From Streptomyces sp. V4I2 (GTDB lineage Bacteria; Actinomycetota; Actinomycetes; Streptomycetales; Streptomycetaceae), in assembly GCF_030817655.1 (NCBI RefSeq), contig NZ_JAUSZM010000003.1, positions 1,612,001 through 1,676,000 of the forward strand: 64,000 nucleotides of DNA, read 5' to 3'. Under the pieces are notes generated by a model, which ran no database searches, was not told the origin of the DNA, and saw only the letters and a list, made by a program, of their open reading frames with translations. This document shows positions 50,913-58,105 of the stretch, in pieces. The position numbers and the translations under genes were made by a program. The number at the start of each line of letters is the position of its first letter. The stretch's first letter is position 1.

Positions 50913-50945
50913 GGAGTCAGAACGGAGTCGGAATGGAGTCGGAAT
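50913..50945. repeat. 11-bp tandem repeat (3 copies) in the methyltransferase leader
   Basis: GGAGTCAGAAC (50913-50923), GGAGTCGGAAT (50924-50934) and GGAGTCGGAAT (50935-50945) are in tandem; a degenerate fourth unit GGGGCGGAGAT follows. The 11-bp period is close to one DNA turn, so repeated protein contacts on one face are possible. Confidence 0.7.
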
Positions 50946-50996
50946 GGGGCGGAGATCATTGCCCCCGTGCTCTGCGGCACAGGCCCCACCGCTCAC

Positions 50997-51002
50997 CCTA
51001 GG
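50997..51002. promoter_or_regulatory. CCTAGG motif between methyltransferase and AraC genes
   Basis: Context ACCCTAGGAAGATCAC; read on the minus strand GATCTTCCTAGG, the same 12-mer seen at 48840-48851. It lies in the divergent promoter region of the methyltransferase and AraC genes. Confidence 0.4.
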
Positions 51003-51131
51003 AAGATCACTACGGCGCACGCTTGTACCTCAGCGTCACCCTGACAGAACGTCAGCGTCGGGGCAGATGCGACATGGTGAAGGACGAGGCCGCGAAACTC
51101 CGTCGGCCATGGGTGAGTTGGAGCACGGGCA

Positions 51132-52172
51132 ATGAACAGCACGGCAAGCACCACACCGGGGGCCGGTGTATCGGGCAGGAACTTCTTCGTGGACGTCACG
51201 GCTCCGAGCACAGCGAGGGACGGCTTCGACGTGTTCCGACGCGAGTGGGAGGGCCAGGTCGGAGAGCCACTCCCGCTGCCACCCCTCGAGCCGCTCGGAT
51301 CCGGTGACTTCCGGGTCGCGGTCCGCGCATCCAAGGTGCACGACGCGGTGATCGCGGACCTCTACGGCGAGTCGATGGCCGGCGGCACCCGGGGTGCCGC
51401 CCACCGCCTCGACGACCGCGTCCTGGTGCACGTGATGCGGCGCGGCGAGTGGCGCTTCGTCCGACCGCGTGACCGGGGCGAGGCCACCGTGCCGGCCGGG
51501 CAGTTCATCGTGCGGCACAACGGCCCGCCGGTGCGGTTCGAGATGGAGCCGCGCACCACGGCGAAGGTGCTGATCCTCCCCGCCTCGCAGCTCAAGCCGC
51601 TGATCGGCGACCGGCCGATCGTCGGACCGGCCGACTCGGCCGACGTACGACTGCTCATGGCCTACGCCAGGACGGTCGACGCGACGCTGAACGAGCTCAC
51701 CCCGGCCGGTGTGCAGGCCGCCCGAAACGCTCTGATCGAACTGGTCAAGGGGGTCCTGACACGGGAGTTCGACGACGTCGAGCCCCGACTGGCGCCCGCC
51801 CTGGCCCAGGCGGCGAAGGACATCGCGGACAGCCGCCTCACCGATCCTGATCTCTCCCCCTCCGCTCTGGCCCGCGAACTCAACGTCTCGGTACGGACGT
51901 TGCATCGGGCCTTCGCCGCGGCCGGGGAGTCGGTGAACGGGTACATCCGCCGCAGGCGGTTGGAGGAGGCCCGGCTGGAGCTCGCATCTCCGGTTGGCCG
52001 ACCGAGTATTTCGGAACTCGCCGCCCACTGGCGATTCGCCGACAGCAGTCACTTCATCCGTAGCTTCAAGAAGCAGTACGGCCACACGCCGACCCAGTTC
52101 GTGCGGTTGAACATCCGCACGGGAACGCGCCTCGAGCGCGAAACGGCTGACCCCCCAGCCGACAAGCCCTGA
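51132..52172 (+). CDS. AraC-family regulator (AraC-binding-like N-terminus)
   Basis: A 346-residue regulator. The C-terminal 100 residues contain two HTHs (LSPSALARELNVSVRTLHRA and ISELAAHWRFADSSHFIRSF) with the family signature ending FKKQYGHTPTQF. The N-terminal 200 residues match the AraC_binding_2 type cupin-like sensor (VHVMRRGEWRFVRPRDRG, AGQFIVRHNGPPVRFEM). ATG 51132 has GGAG at 8 nt. It is divergent from the O-methyltransferase gene and probably regulates it; effector unknown. The gene is flanked on both sides by different tandem repeats with the same 11-bp period. Confidence 0.88.
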   Translation: MNSTASTTPGAGVSGRNFFVDVTAPSTARDGFDVFRREWEGQVGEPLPLPPLEPLGSGDFRVAVRASKVHDAVIADLYGESMAGGTRGAAHRLDDRVLVHVMRRGEWRFVRPRDRGEATVPAGQFIVRHNGPPVRFEMEPRTTAKVLILPASQLKPLIGDRPIVGPADSADVRLLMAYARTVDATLNELTPAGVQAARNALIELVKGVLTREFDDVEPRLAPALAQAAKDIADSRLTDPDLSPSALARELNVSVRTLHRAFAAAGESVNGYIRRRRLEEARLELASPVGRPSISELAAHWRFADSSHFIRSFKKQYGHTPTQFVRLNIRTGTRLERETADPPADKP

Positions 52173-52567
52173 CGTCGGCCGGTGAGCCCGCCACGGCGGC
52201 GGTAGGCAGAGGTGAGCACTGGTTGAGCAGGTGTTGCTCTTGCGACGGTGCCACGCGCTGGAAGGATTTTGCAGGCGCCCACGCAGTGCCCCACGCATGC
52301 CCGACGCCTGGGGCACGCATGCCCCACGCATGCCCCACGCGGCACCTGTCACAGCACAGCGCTGACGGCTGGGCTCCTGAAGTTCCTGATGTTTCCTGGA
52401 GATGAAACAACGAGGTCGACGCGAAGGCGATGGCCGCTGTCGCCGACAAGTACGGATTCACCTTCGACTGACGCCGCTTGGCGGTACGGCTCCCTGTACA
52501 TGGTCCATGTCGCTGCGGCAGCCTGCGCAGAGTTCGCCGAAGATCACGGAACTCTCTGGGCCCCCGC
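52173..52567. other. Gene-free region with tandem repeats and a small gene remnant
   Basis: These 395 bp hold the six-unit 11-bp array at 52277-52342. After it, the plus strand in one frame (about 52408-52473) reads NNEVDAKAMAAVADKYGFTF and then a stop, which looks like the last 20 or so codons of a lost gene; the family is uncertain. No promoter or intact gene is seen. Confidence 0.45.
52277..52342. repeat. 11-bp tandem repeat array (6 units)
   Basis: Consecutive 11-mers: GCCCACGCAGT, GCCCCACGCAT, GCCCGACGCCT, GGGGCACGCAT, GCCCCACGCAT, GCCCCACGCGG. Units 2 and 5 are identical. TGCCCCA and TGGGGCA also create a possible hairpin. The period matches that of the unrelated array at 50913-50945. 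Confidence 0.75.
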
Positions 52568-52897
52568 CTACTTGGCCGGCAGGCCCGCCGCGAAGCTGTG
52601 GCCCTCGTCGATCCACGCGTCGAGTTCGGTGTCCTCCGTGAGCGCGGACGCGGCGACGACGATCCAGCCGCGCATCGGGCGGCCGGTGAAGTCGAGGATG
52701 CGCGCACCGGGCCGGGCCAGCGCACTGTCGGTGCCGTCAGGCCCGACGCGGACCATGAGGTCGTCGCCGATGACACCGACGGCCATGTTGCCCCGGTGCA
52801 GGAATGCCAGGCCGCCGAACATGTGCTTCTCGGTGATCGCGGGATCCGCGCTCAGGCGTTCACGGATCCGCTCGGCCAGTCCTTCGTCGAATGCCAT
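52568..52897 (-). CDS. TfoX/Sxy N-terminal domain protein
   Basis: A 109-residue single-domain protein. MAFDEGLAERIRERLSADPA, EKHMFGGLAFLHRGNMAVGV and MVRVGPDG are typical of the TfoX N-terminal domain. In proteobacteria TfoX/Sxy proteins affect competence genes, but the stand-alone actinobacterial form has no established role. Length is normal for the single-domain version. It lies 49 nt downstream of the SRPBCC gene on the same strand, so the two are probably cotranscribed. Confidence 0.87.
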   Translation of the reverse strand: MAFDEGLAERIRERLSADPAITEKHMFGGLAFLHRGNMAVGVIGDDLMVRVGPDGTDSALARPGARILDFTGRPMRGWIVVAASALTEDTELDAWIDEGHSFAAGLPAK

Positions 52898-52945
52898 GAC
52901 CGACTCCGCTCCTTGTGCTTGGACCGCGAGGGTGTGGTCAGGCGG

Positions 52946-53398
52946 TCATGACGGCGGTTCCAGCAGCTTGCGCTCGAGGTCACGCAGGTCCTTGCCGATG
53001 GAGGAGCGGACCTTTCTCGCCATGATCGGCGCGGCCAGGCGGTAGTAGCCGCTCGCGTCGCCCCGGACCCTGATGCTCGCGAGCGTGCCGTCCGGACGCG
53101 GGGTGAAGGTGTAGGTGATGTGCATCGGCATCGGTCCGGCCACCGACACCATGTCCAGCAAGCGTGCGGGCTCGTGCTCGGCGACGCGCAGTACGTAGTC
53201 GATGCGCTTGCCGAGGAAGTAGGCCGTGCGGGTCACCTCGGCTCCGACGCCGAATCCGCCTCCGTCCGCTTCCCGGGTCAGCGCGGCCTCGCGGATGCCC
53301 TGGGTCCACTCGGCGTCGTGGCGCCAGTCCATCGCGTACTGCGCCACCTGGTCGGGCGGAAGGGGGATCACCCGCTCCGCCCTCTCGTCGATCGTCAT
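52946..53398 (-). CDS. SRPBCC-fold protein (polyketide cyclase/START-like) 1
   Basis: A 150-residue SRPBCC protein: MTIDERAERVIPLPPDQVAQ, then WRHDAEWTQGIREA and TYTFTPRPDGTLASIRVRGD match the hydrophobic-ligand-binding START-like fold. No catalytic motif is visible. It is the third of four SRPBCC genes clustered here and the most diverged. GAGGCAGCACCG precedes ATG 53398 at a long distance. Function is unknown; lipid or metabolite binding is the usual guess for the family. Confidence 0.82.
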   Translation of the reverse strand: MTIDERAERVIPLPPDQVAQYAMDWRHDAEWTQGIREAALTREADGGGFGVGAEVTRTAYFLGKRIDYVLRVAEHEPARLLDMVSVAGPMPMHITYTFTPRPDGTLASIRVRGDASGYYRLAAPIMARKVRSSIGKDLRDLERKLLEPPS

Positions 53399-53466
53399 CG
53401 GTGCTGCCTCGTCGTTGGTGCCGGTGCGCTGGGGGATGAGTCAGAGGGGGAAGAACTGGAGGTGGG

Positions 53467-53889
53467 TCAGAGGGTGAAGAAGGGGTCGGGCTTTCCGGTC
53501 TCCGCGTACTCCGTGAGCCGGGTCATGAGCCGGCCCCAGGTGTAGGCGGCCGGCGGCAGGCCGGGGTCGTCGGGCTGCCAGCCGGTGTGCCGGAACAGCA
53601 CCCGGGTGCCGTCCGCGTCGGGGTTGTCCGACAGGTCCCAGGTGATGGTGGTGCCTGCCCAGTGTGGCGGGAAGGCCCCGACCGAGGTCCATGCGACACG
53701 GTCCTCGGTCGCCTCGTCGCACCGCAGCCGGAAGGGCTCGGGCACGTCGGGGAAGTCGAAGAAGAGGATGTCGTCCTTGCGGTCCACGCCGGTGGTCCAC
53801 CAGCCGGTCAGGCCGTCGTGGCTGTTCAGGGCCCGCAGGACCGTGGCGCGGTCGGCGGCTGTGTCGACCTGGAAGGTGATCTCGGACAT
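53467..53889 (-). CDS. SRPBCC-fold protein (AHSA1-type) 2
   Basis: A 140-residue AHSA1-domain protein: TFQVDTAADRATVLRALNSH and GLTGWWTTGVDRKDDILFF at the N-terminus, LFRHTGWQPD and YAETGKPDPFFTL at the end. The last motif is nearly the same as in the next gene upstream (VETGKPVPYFTV), so the two arose by duplication. AHSA1 proteins are START-like and some regulate HSP90 in eukaryotes, but prokaryotic members are mostly of unknown function and frequently lie beside ArsR genes. It is 76 nt downstream of the next SRPBCC gene. Confidence 0.85.
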   Translation of the reverse strand: MSEITFQVDTAADRATVLRALNSHDGLTGWWTTGVDRKDDILFFDFPDVPEPFRLRCDEATEDRVAWTSVGAFPPHWAGTTITWDLSDNPDADGTRVLFRHTGWQPDDPGLPPAAYTWGRLMTRLTEYAETGKPDPFFTL

Positions 53890-53965
53890 GTTCGTACTCC
53901 TTGCTGGTGCTGCCGGTCCGGGAGGATGACGGGCGCCGGCTCGCCGGTGACCGTCGAGTCGTCGT

Positions 53966-54394
53966 TCAGACGGTGAAGTACGGCACCGGCTTGCCGGTCT
54001 CGACGTACTCCTTCAGCCGCATGAACATGCCGGCCCAGCCCATGGTGACCTCGCGGAACATGTCGTCCACCACGGCGAAGCCGGTGTGGTCGAACCGCAC
54101 TACGGTGCCGCCCTCCGGGTGCGCCTCCAGGGCGTATCCGATCTCGGTGTCGAGCCACTGCGGCGGACCGGCCACCACGGTCTGTGCGAGTCGCTTGCCC
54201 GGCTCCGCGCGGTCGATGCGGAAGTCCCAGGTCATCGGGGCGCCGGGGAAGGAGAGCCGATGCAGGGCGCCGACGCCCTCGCCGATCTCGGCGCCGGTGG
54301 TGAACCAGCCGGCCACGCCGTCGGGCGTGGAGAGGGCCCGGTAGACGGTCTCGGCGTCGGCGTCGATCCGGATCTGCAGAGCGATGTCAGGCAT
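53966..54394 (-). CDS. SRPBCC-fold protein (AHSA1-type) 3
   Basis: A 142-residue AHSA1-domain protein: IRIDADAETVYRALSTPDGV, AGWFTTGAEIG, VVRFDHTGFAVVDDMFREVT and YVETGKPVPYFTV. It is first in a probable minus-strand operon of SRPBCC genes and TfoX-like gene. It is divergent from an ArsR-type regulator gene, which probably controls it through the repeated CTAAAATGAT element between them. GAAGGGACACCCC precedes ATG 54394. The ligand is unknown. Confidence 0.87.
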   Translation of the reverse strand: MPDIALQIRIDADAETVYRALSTPDGVAGWFTTGAEIGEGVGALHRLSFPGAPMTWDFRIDRAEPGKRLAQTVVAGPPQWLDTEIGYALEAHPEGGTVVRFDHTGFAVVDDMFREVTMGWAGMFMRLKEYVETGKPVPYFTV

Positions 54395-54454
54395 GGGGTG
54401 TCCCTTCAGGTGCGGTTCCTGCCAGGTCGACCGAAACTCTCGCTTCAGTAGAGA

Positions 54455-54504
54455 CTAAAATGATATTCCTCCGGATGGCAAGTTCAAGTGACGGCTAAAA
54501 TGAT
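54455..54504. promoter_or_regulatory. Repeated CTAAAATGAT element between SRPBCC and ArsR genes
   Basis: CTAAAATGAT occurs at 54455-54464 and 54495-54504, exactly 40 bp apart in direct orientation in an AT-rich island. The second copy contains TAAAAT (54496-54501), a -10 box 7 nt before ATG 54509, suggesting leaderless transcription of the ArsR gene. The repeat is a good candidate ArsR operator covering both divergent promoters. Confidence 0.5.
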
Positions 54505-54508
54505 GCGC

Positions 54509-54832
54509 ATGGATGCGGTACAGGCGGTCGCCGAACCCAGGCGGCGCGAGATCCTGCGCCTGGTCTGGGACACGGAGCTGTCCGCGGGAGAGATCGCGGA
54601 ACGGTTCGACGTCACCTTCGGCGCGGTCTCCCAGCACCTCAGGGTGCTCAGGGACACCGGGCTGGTTACGCTGCGCCAGGACGGCAAGAAACGCTTCTAC
54701 CGGGCCGACCGCGAAGGCATGGGTCCGCTGGCCGACTACCTGCGGGCGATGTGGGCCACCAAGCTCGACACCCTCGCCGAACTGGCGGAGGCGGCCGAGC
54801 GCGCGGACGGCGCAGAAGGGAACGCCTCGTGA
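54509..54832 (+). CDS. ArsR-family transcriptional regulator
   Basis: A 107-residue winged-helix regulator: AVAEPRRREILRLVWDTELS, AGEIAERFDVTFGAVSQHLR (recognition helix) and the wing LVTLRQDGKKRFYRAD. No metal-binding cysteine cluster of the ELCVCDL type is present, so metal sensing is unlikely; this is the SRPBCC-associated ArsR type. ATG 54509 (MDAVQAVAEP) is chosen as a leaderless start; GTG 54488 would add seven residues. It is coupled by GTGA overlap to the next gene, an SRPBCC protein, and is divergent from another SRPBCC gene. It probably represses both. Confidence 0.87.
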   Translation: MDAVQAVAEPRRREILRLVWDTELSAGEIAERFDVTFGAVSQHLRVLRDTGLVTLRQDGKKRFYRADREGMGPLADYLRAMWATKLDTLAELAEAAERADGAEGNAS

Positions 54833-55266
54833 ACACAGACACGGTCACGGTCGAGCGGCACATCGCCGCCCGCCCCGAGACGGTGTTCTCCTTCTTCACC
54901 GACCGGGACAAGTGGCTGTCCTGGATGGGCAGAGACGGCGAGTTCACCTTCGAGCCCGGCGGCCCCTACCGGACGAACGTGACCGGCGACAACATCGCCG
55001 AGGGCCGCTTCGTCGAGATCGACCCGTTCAAGCGCCTCGTCTTCACCTGGGGCTGGGCCGACGGCGGCATGCCCGTGCCCGCGGGTTCCACCACCGTCGA
55101 GATCACCCTGGAACCGGTCCCCGACGGCACCCTGCTGCGCCTGGTCCATCGCGGCCTGCCCTCCGCCGAAGCCTGCGCCGCGCACAGGGAGGGCTGGACG
55201 CACTACGTGCAGCGCCTCACCGTACGGGCAGAGGGCGGCGACCCGGGCCCCGACGACTGGATGTGA
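54829..55266 (+). CDS. SRPBCC-fold protein (AHSA1-type) 4, coupled to ArsR
   Basis: A 145-residue AHSA1 protein: TVTVERHIAARPETVFSFFT, KWLSWMGRDGEFTFEPGGPY, FTWGWADGG and HREGWTHYVQRLTVRAEGGD. GTG 54829 overlaps the ArsR stop by GTGA, with GAAGGGAAC as ribosome site, so the pair is translationally coupled, a common actinobacterial arrangement. It may bind a hydrophobic ligand sensed or removed in the same system. It differs clearly from the three minus-strand SRPBCC proteins nearby. Confidence 0.88.
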   Translation: MNTDTVTVERHIAARPETVFSFFTDRDKWLSWMGRDGEFTFEPGGPYRTNVTGDNIAEGRFVEIDPFKRLVFTWGWADGGMPVPAGSTTVEITLEPVPDGTLLRLVHRGLPSAEACAAHREGWTHYVQRLTVRAEGGDPGPDDWM

Positions 55267-55326
55267 CAGGCCCGGCGATTTCCGGCCGGTGGGCCGCATG
55301 CTCGGGCGGCAGCGGCAGCGGCAGCG

Positions 55327-56241
55327 TCAGTGCTTGGCGAACTGGACCGAGGTGGGCTGCACGACGTCGGGCCGGATCGCGATGCCGTCGACGGTGAGCC
55401 GTTCACCGAAGATGTCGGTGATCCTGATCGCGCCGCCGCACCCGGTGCCGTCCTCGGAGATGAAGTAGTTGTAGTCGGTACGGGACAGCTGACGCCAGCC
55501 GCTGCCGGCCCGGACCTCCAGCCGGGCCACCGGATTCCGGTGCCCTATCGCCTGGATGCCGCACCAATAACGGCTGGACCCGGTCTTGTACCGGACCGAC
55601 ATCGTGCCGGAGCTGCCGGGGCTCACCAGCTTCCACGTGATCGCGATCCGGCCGAGCGTGGGGTCGGCGAGTTCGGCGAAGGCCTCCGCGCTGAGGTCGA
55701 TCTGCCCGGGTGCGCAATCCCCCGGGCATTCGTTGGTGATGCGGACCGTGATGGACGTCCCGTTGGCCGCGCGGACGGACACGTAGGCGCCGCACGCCTT
55801 GGCCGACTCGTAGTCCGTGGAGTTCATCGCCCCGGTCATGACGTCACCGCTCGGGTCGTACAGGCAGGCGCCGCCGCCGTCCGAGTCGTAGAAGGTCGCG
55901 AGTCCTTCGTAGGTGACACCGGGTCGTATGCGTCCTGCCAACGGGGCGCCGGCGGACGCCGCTTGCGGCCTGTCCGTGGGCGACGGCTTCGCGGACGCGC
56001 TGGTCGCGCCGGCGGACGCCTTCGGCGGGGTGACCTTGGCCGAGGGCTTCGCCGACGCGGTGGACGCGCTGTCGGAGGGGGACGGTGACCCCGTCGAGGG
56101 CGCGACCTTCGCCGGGGCGTCGGCGACGGGCGTGGCCGCGGTGCGCCCGGCGTCGGTCTCGTCGTCGGGGAGGAGCACCACGACCAGGGCGACGACTATG
56201 AGCGCCGCGGCCGCCGACAGGAACAGCCACCGTCTGTGCAC
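55327..56241 (-). CDS. Bacterial expansin-like protein, membrane-anchored
   Basis: A 304-residue protein. Residues 4-24 form an N-terminal membrane anchor or uncleaved signal, then a Ser/Ala/Pro/Lys linker to about 105. Residues 110-205 are the expansin D1 domain: LATFYDSDGGGACLYD, AMNSTDY and the catalytic-type Asp in IDLSAEAFAEL (Asp182). Residues about 206-304 are the D2 (CBM63-like) domain with RYKTGSSRYWCGIQAIGHRN and YNYFISEDGTG. Expansins loosen cellulose or peptidoglycan without hydrolysis. GTG 56241 follows a perfect AAGGAGG. Bacterial expansins promote plant colonisation in some species; here a role at the cell surface is inferred. Confidence 0.87.
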   Translation of the reverse strand: MHRRWLFLSAAAALIVVALVVVLLPDDETDAGRTAATPVADAPAKVAPSTGSPSPSDSASTASAKPSAKVTPPKASAGATSASAKPSPTDRPQAASAGAPLAGRIRPGVTYEGLATFYDSDGGGACLYDPSGDVMTGAMNSTDYESAKACGAYVSVRAANGTSITVRITNECPGDCAPGQIDLSAEAFAELADPTLGRIAITWKLVSPGSSGTMSVRYKTGSSRYWCGIQAIGHRNPVARLEVRAGSGWRQLSRTDYNYFISEDGTGCGGAIRITDIFGERLTVDGIAIRPDVVQPTSVQFAKH

Positions 56242-56406
56242 CGAACCTCCTTGCCGGCCGCCACCGTTGCGGTGGGCGACGGGCGCAGTGATCGTGCCAG
56301 ACCCCGGGCACGGCGGCAAGCACGACTTTGGGGCGCGGTAGGGGCCGAGAGCGGTCCGCGTGCGTTTACCGCGCGGTCGGGGCAGTGGGCTTCCCGCGGG
56401 TTCCGG

Positions 56407-57969
56407 TCACGGCTTGAGGCATGTCAGACCCTTCGTGGGGAGTGTTCCGGACTCCAGGTAGGCGTTCACCTTCTGGTCGACGCAGTCGTCGCCGTACTCG
56501 CCGTAGATGCCGTGGCCGATGGCTCCGCGCAGGGTGAGCAGGCGGGAGCCGGTCATCAGGTGGTGCATGGCGTGGGCGCCGCGGTAGGTGGTCGAGGTGT
56601 CGCCGGTGGCGGAGACGATCAGCGCCTCGGTCCGGTTGGCGATCTCGGTCGGCTGCTCGCGGGGCGGTTCGGGCCAGAAGGCGCAGGGGGAGATGTTGTG
56701 GGTGATCGGCCCGAAGAGGGGATGGCGGTGCCGGCTGCGCCGGATGTCGTCCCAGTAGACCTCCGGGTCGCGTGGGGCGGCGCCGTCACCGCACATGATC
56801 GCGGCCGCCGGACTGACGAGGGGTGAGTTCGCGCCGTCCAGGAGGAACCGCACAGACGCCTCCAGTTCCGGGTTCGGGGCGACCGTGGTCCCGGTCGCCG
56901 CTTCCGCCGCCTTGTTCAGCACCCTCATGGTGGACGCGAACCCGGCACGCTCTTGGTCGTCGTCGGTGCCGACACCGCCGGAGACCAGGAAGGGCACCAC
57001 ATGCTCGTCGAGCGTGTCCGCGTACGAGGTGACGGGCAGCGGACGCGTCGCGGACGCCTCGACGACCCGCTCGACGGTGGCGAGCACGGCGTGCCGGGTA
57101 CGGCCCAGGCCGTAGTCGTGGTGTCGTGCCGCGGTCCAGGACGCCCAGGCACGCAGGGCCCGTTCGGTGGAGCGTTCCCTGCCGATCAGCGCCCTGGGGC
57201 CCCACTGGCGTGGATCGCCGGCGCTGTCGAGCACCATCCGGTCGGTCCGCCCGGGGAACATCTGCGCGTACACGGCACCGAGATAGGCGCCGTACGAATA
57301 GCCGAGGAAGGAGATCCGGCGCTCGCCCAGCGCGGCACGGACGATGTCCATGTCCCGGGCGGTGTTACGGGTGTTGACGTGCGGCAGCACATCGCCGTGC
57401 CGACGCGCGCATCGCTCGGCGAGGTCCTTGTGGAAGGCGACCTGGCGGTCGAAGCCTGCCCGGTCGGTCCCGGCCGAGCGCAGCCAGAGGCCGACGGGCC
57501 AGCCACAGTCCAGCGGGGTGCTGCGTCCCACGAAGCGTGGGTCGACCCCGATCAGGTCGTACCGTGCGGCGACCTCGCCCATGTGCGCGCGGGTCTCCAA
57601 GGGCATGCCGAGTGTCGGCTCGCCGGGGCCGCCGTGGTTGAGCACCATGGTGCCGATCCGGTGGGCCGGATCGGCCGCCGGCAGCCGCGACACGGCGATC
57701 TTGATCGTCCGGCCCTGCGGCCGGCTGTAGTCGAGGGGCACGGTGACCTGGGCGCACCGGGCCCCGGCCCGGTCCAGGCCGGCGCCCGGTTCGTCGTCCG
57801 TTCCCTGCCTGCAGTCCGCCCAACTCACCTGTTGCCGACGGTAGTCGGCGAGTCCCGCAGCAGGGTCGTCGGTGGCGAGTACCGGGGTGCCCGAGGCCGC
57901 CAGGGCCACGGCGGCCCCGGGGGCGCCCAACCACCGCGCCAGGATGCCGAGTCGTGTCTTCTTCGTCAT
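56407..57969 (-). CDS. Secreted alpha/beta hydrolase (tripeptidyl aminopeptidase SlpD/SlpE-like)
   Basis: A 520-residue hydrolase of the proline iminopeptidase/tripeptidyl aminopeptidase group. A signal peptide (KKTRLGILARW then a hydrophobic stretch to about residue 33) starts it. The oxyanion segment is VLNHGGPGEP (110-118), nucleophile Ser225 in FLGYSYGAYLG, and the catalytic His is in the C-terminal RGAIGHGIYG. The C-terminal TAP-like region includes a cysteine pair (CAFWP, DDCVDQK). It should cleave short peptides or esters outside the cell. No clear ribosome site precedes ATG 57969. It is divergent from the TTA-containing sensor kinase gene. Confidence 0.85.
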   Translation of the reverse strand: MTKKTRLGILARWLGAPGAAVALAASGTPVLATDDPAAGLADYRRQQVSWADCRQGTDDEPGAGLDRAGARCAQVTVPLDYSRPQGRTIKIAVSRLPAADPAHRIGTMVLNHGGPGEPTLGMPLETRAHMGEVAARYDLIGVDPRFVGRSTPLDCGWPVGLWLRSAGTDRAGFDRQVAFHKDLAERCARRHGDVLPHVNTRNTARDMDIVRAALGERRISFLGYSYGAYLGAVYAQMFPGRTDRMVLDSAGDPRQWGPRALIGRERSTERALRAWASWTAARHHDYGLGRTRHAVLATVERVVEASATRPLPVTSYADTLDEHVVPFLVSGGVGTDDDQERAGFASTMRVLNKAAEAATGTTVAPNPELEASVRFLLDGANSPLVSPAAAIMCGDGAAPRDPEVYWDDIRRSRHRHPLFGPITHNISPCAFWPEPPREQPTEIANRTEALIVSATGDTSTTYRGAHAMHHLMTGSRLLTLRGAIGHGIYGEYGDDCVDQKVNAYLESGTLPTKGLTCLKP

Positions 57970-58105
57970 GACCGCGACGCTAGGTCCGGCTCGGCAACCG
58001 GAGAATGGTGCCCACTGCCGGTCGAAGGTACAGCCAGCTGTACTCCCCCGGTCGGCGCCGTGCCCCGATACTGAGTACTCGGCCGACGGGCGGAAGGGGG
58101 CGGGC

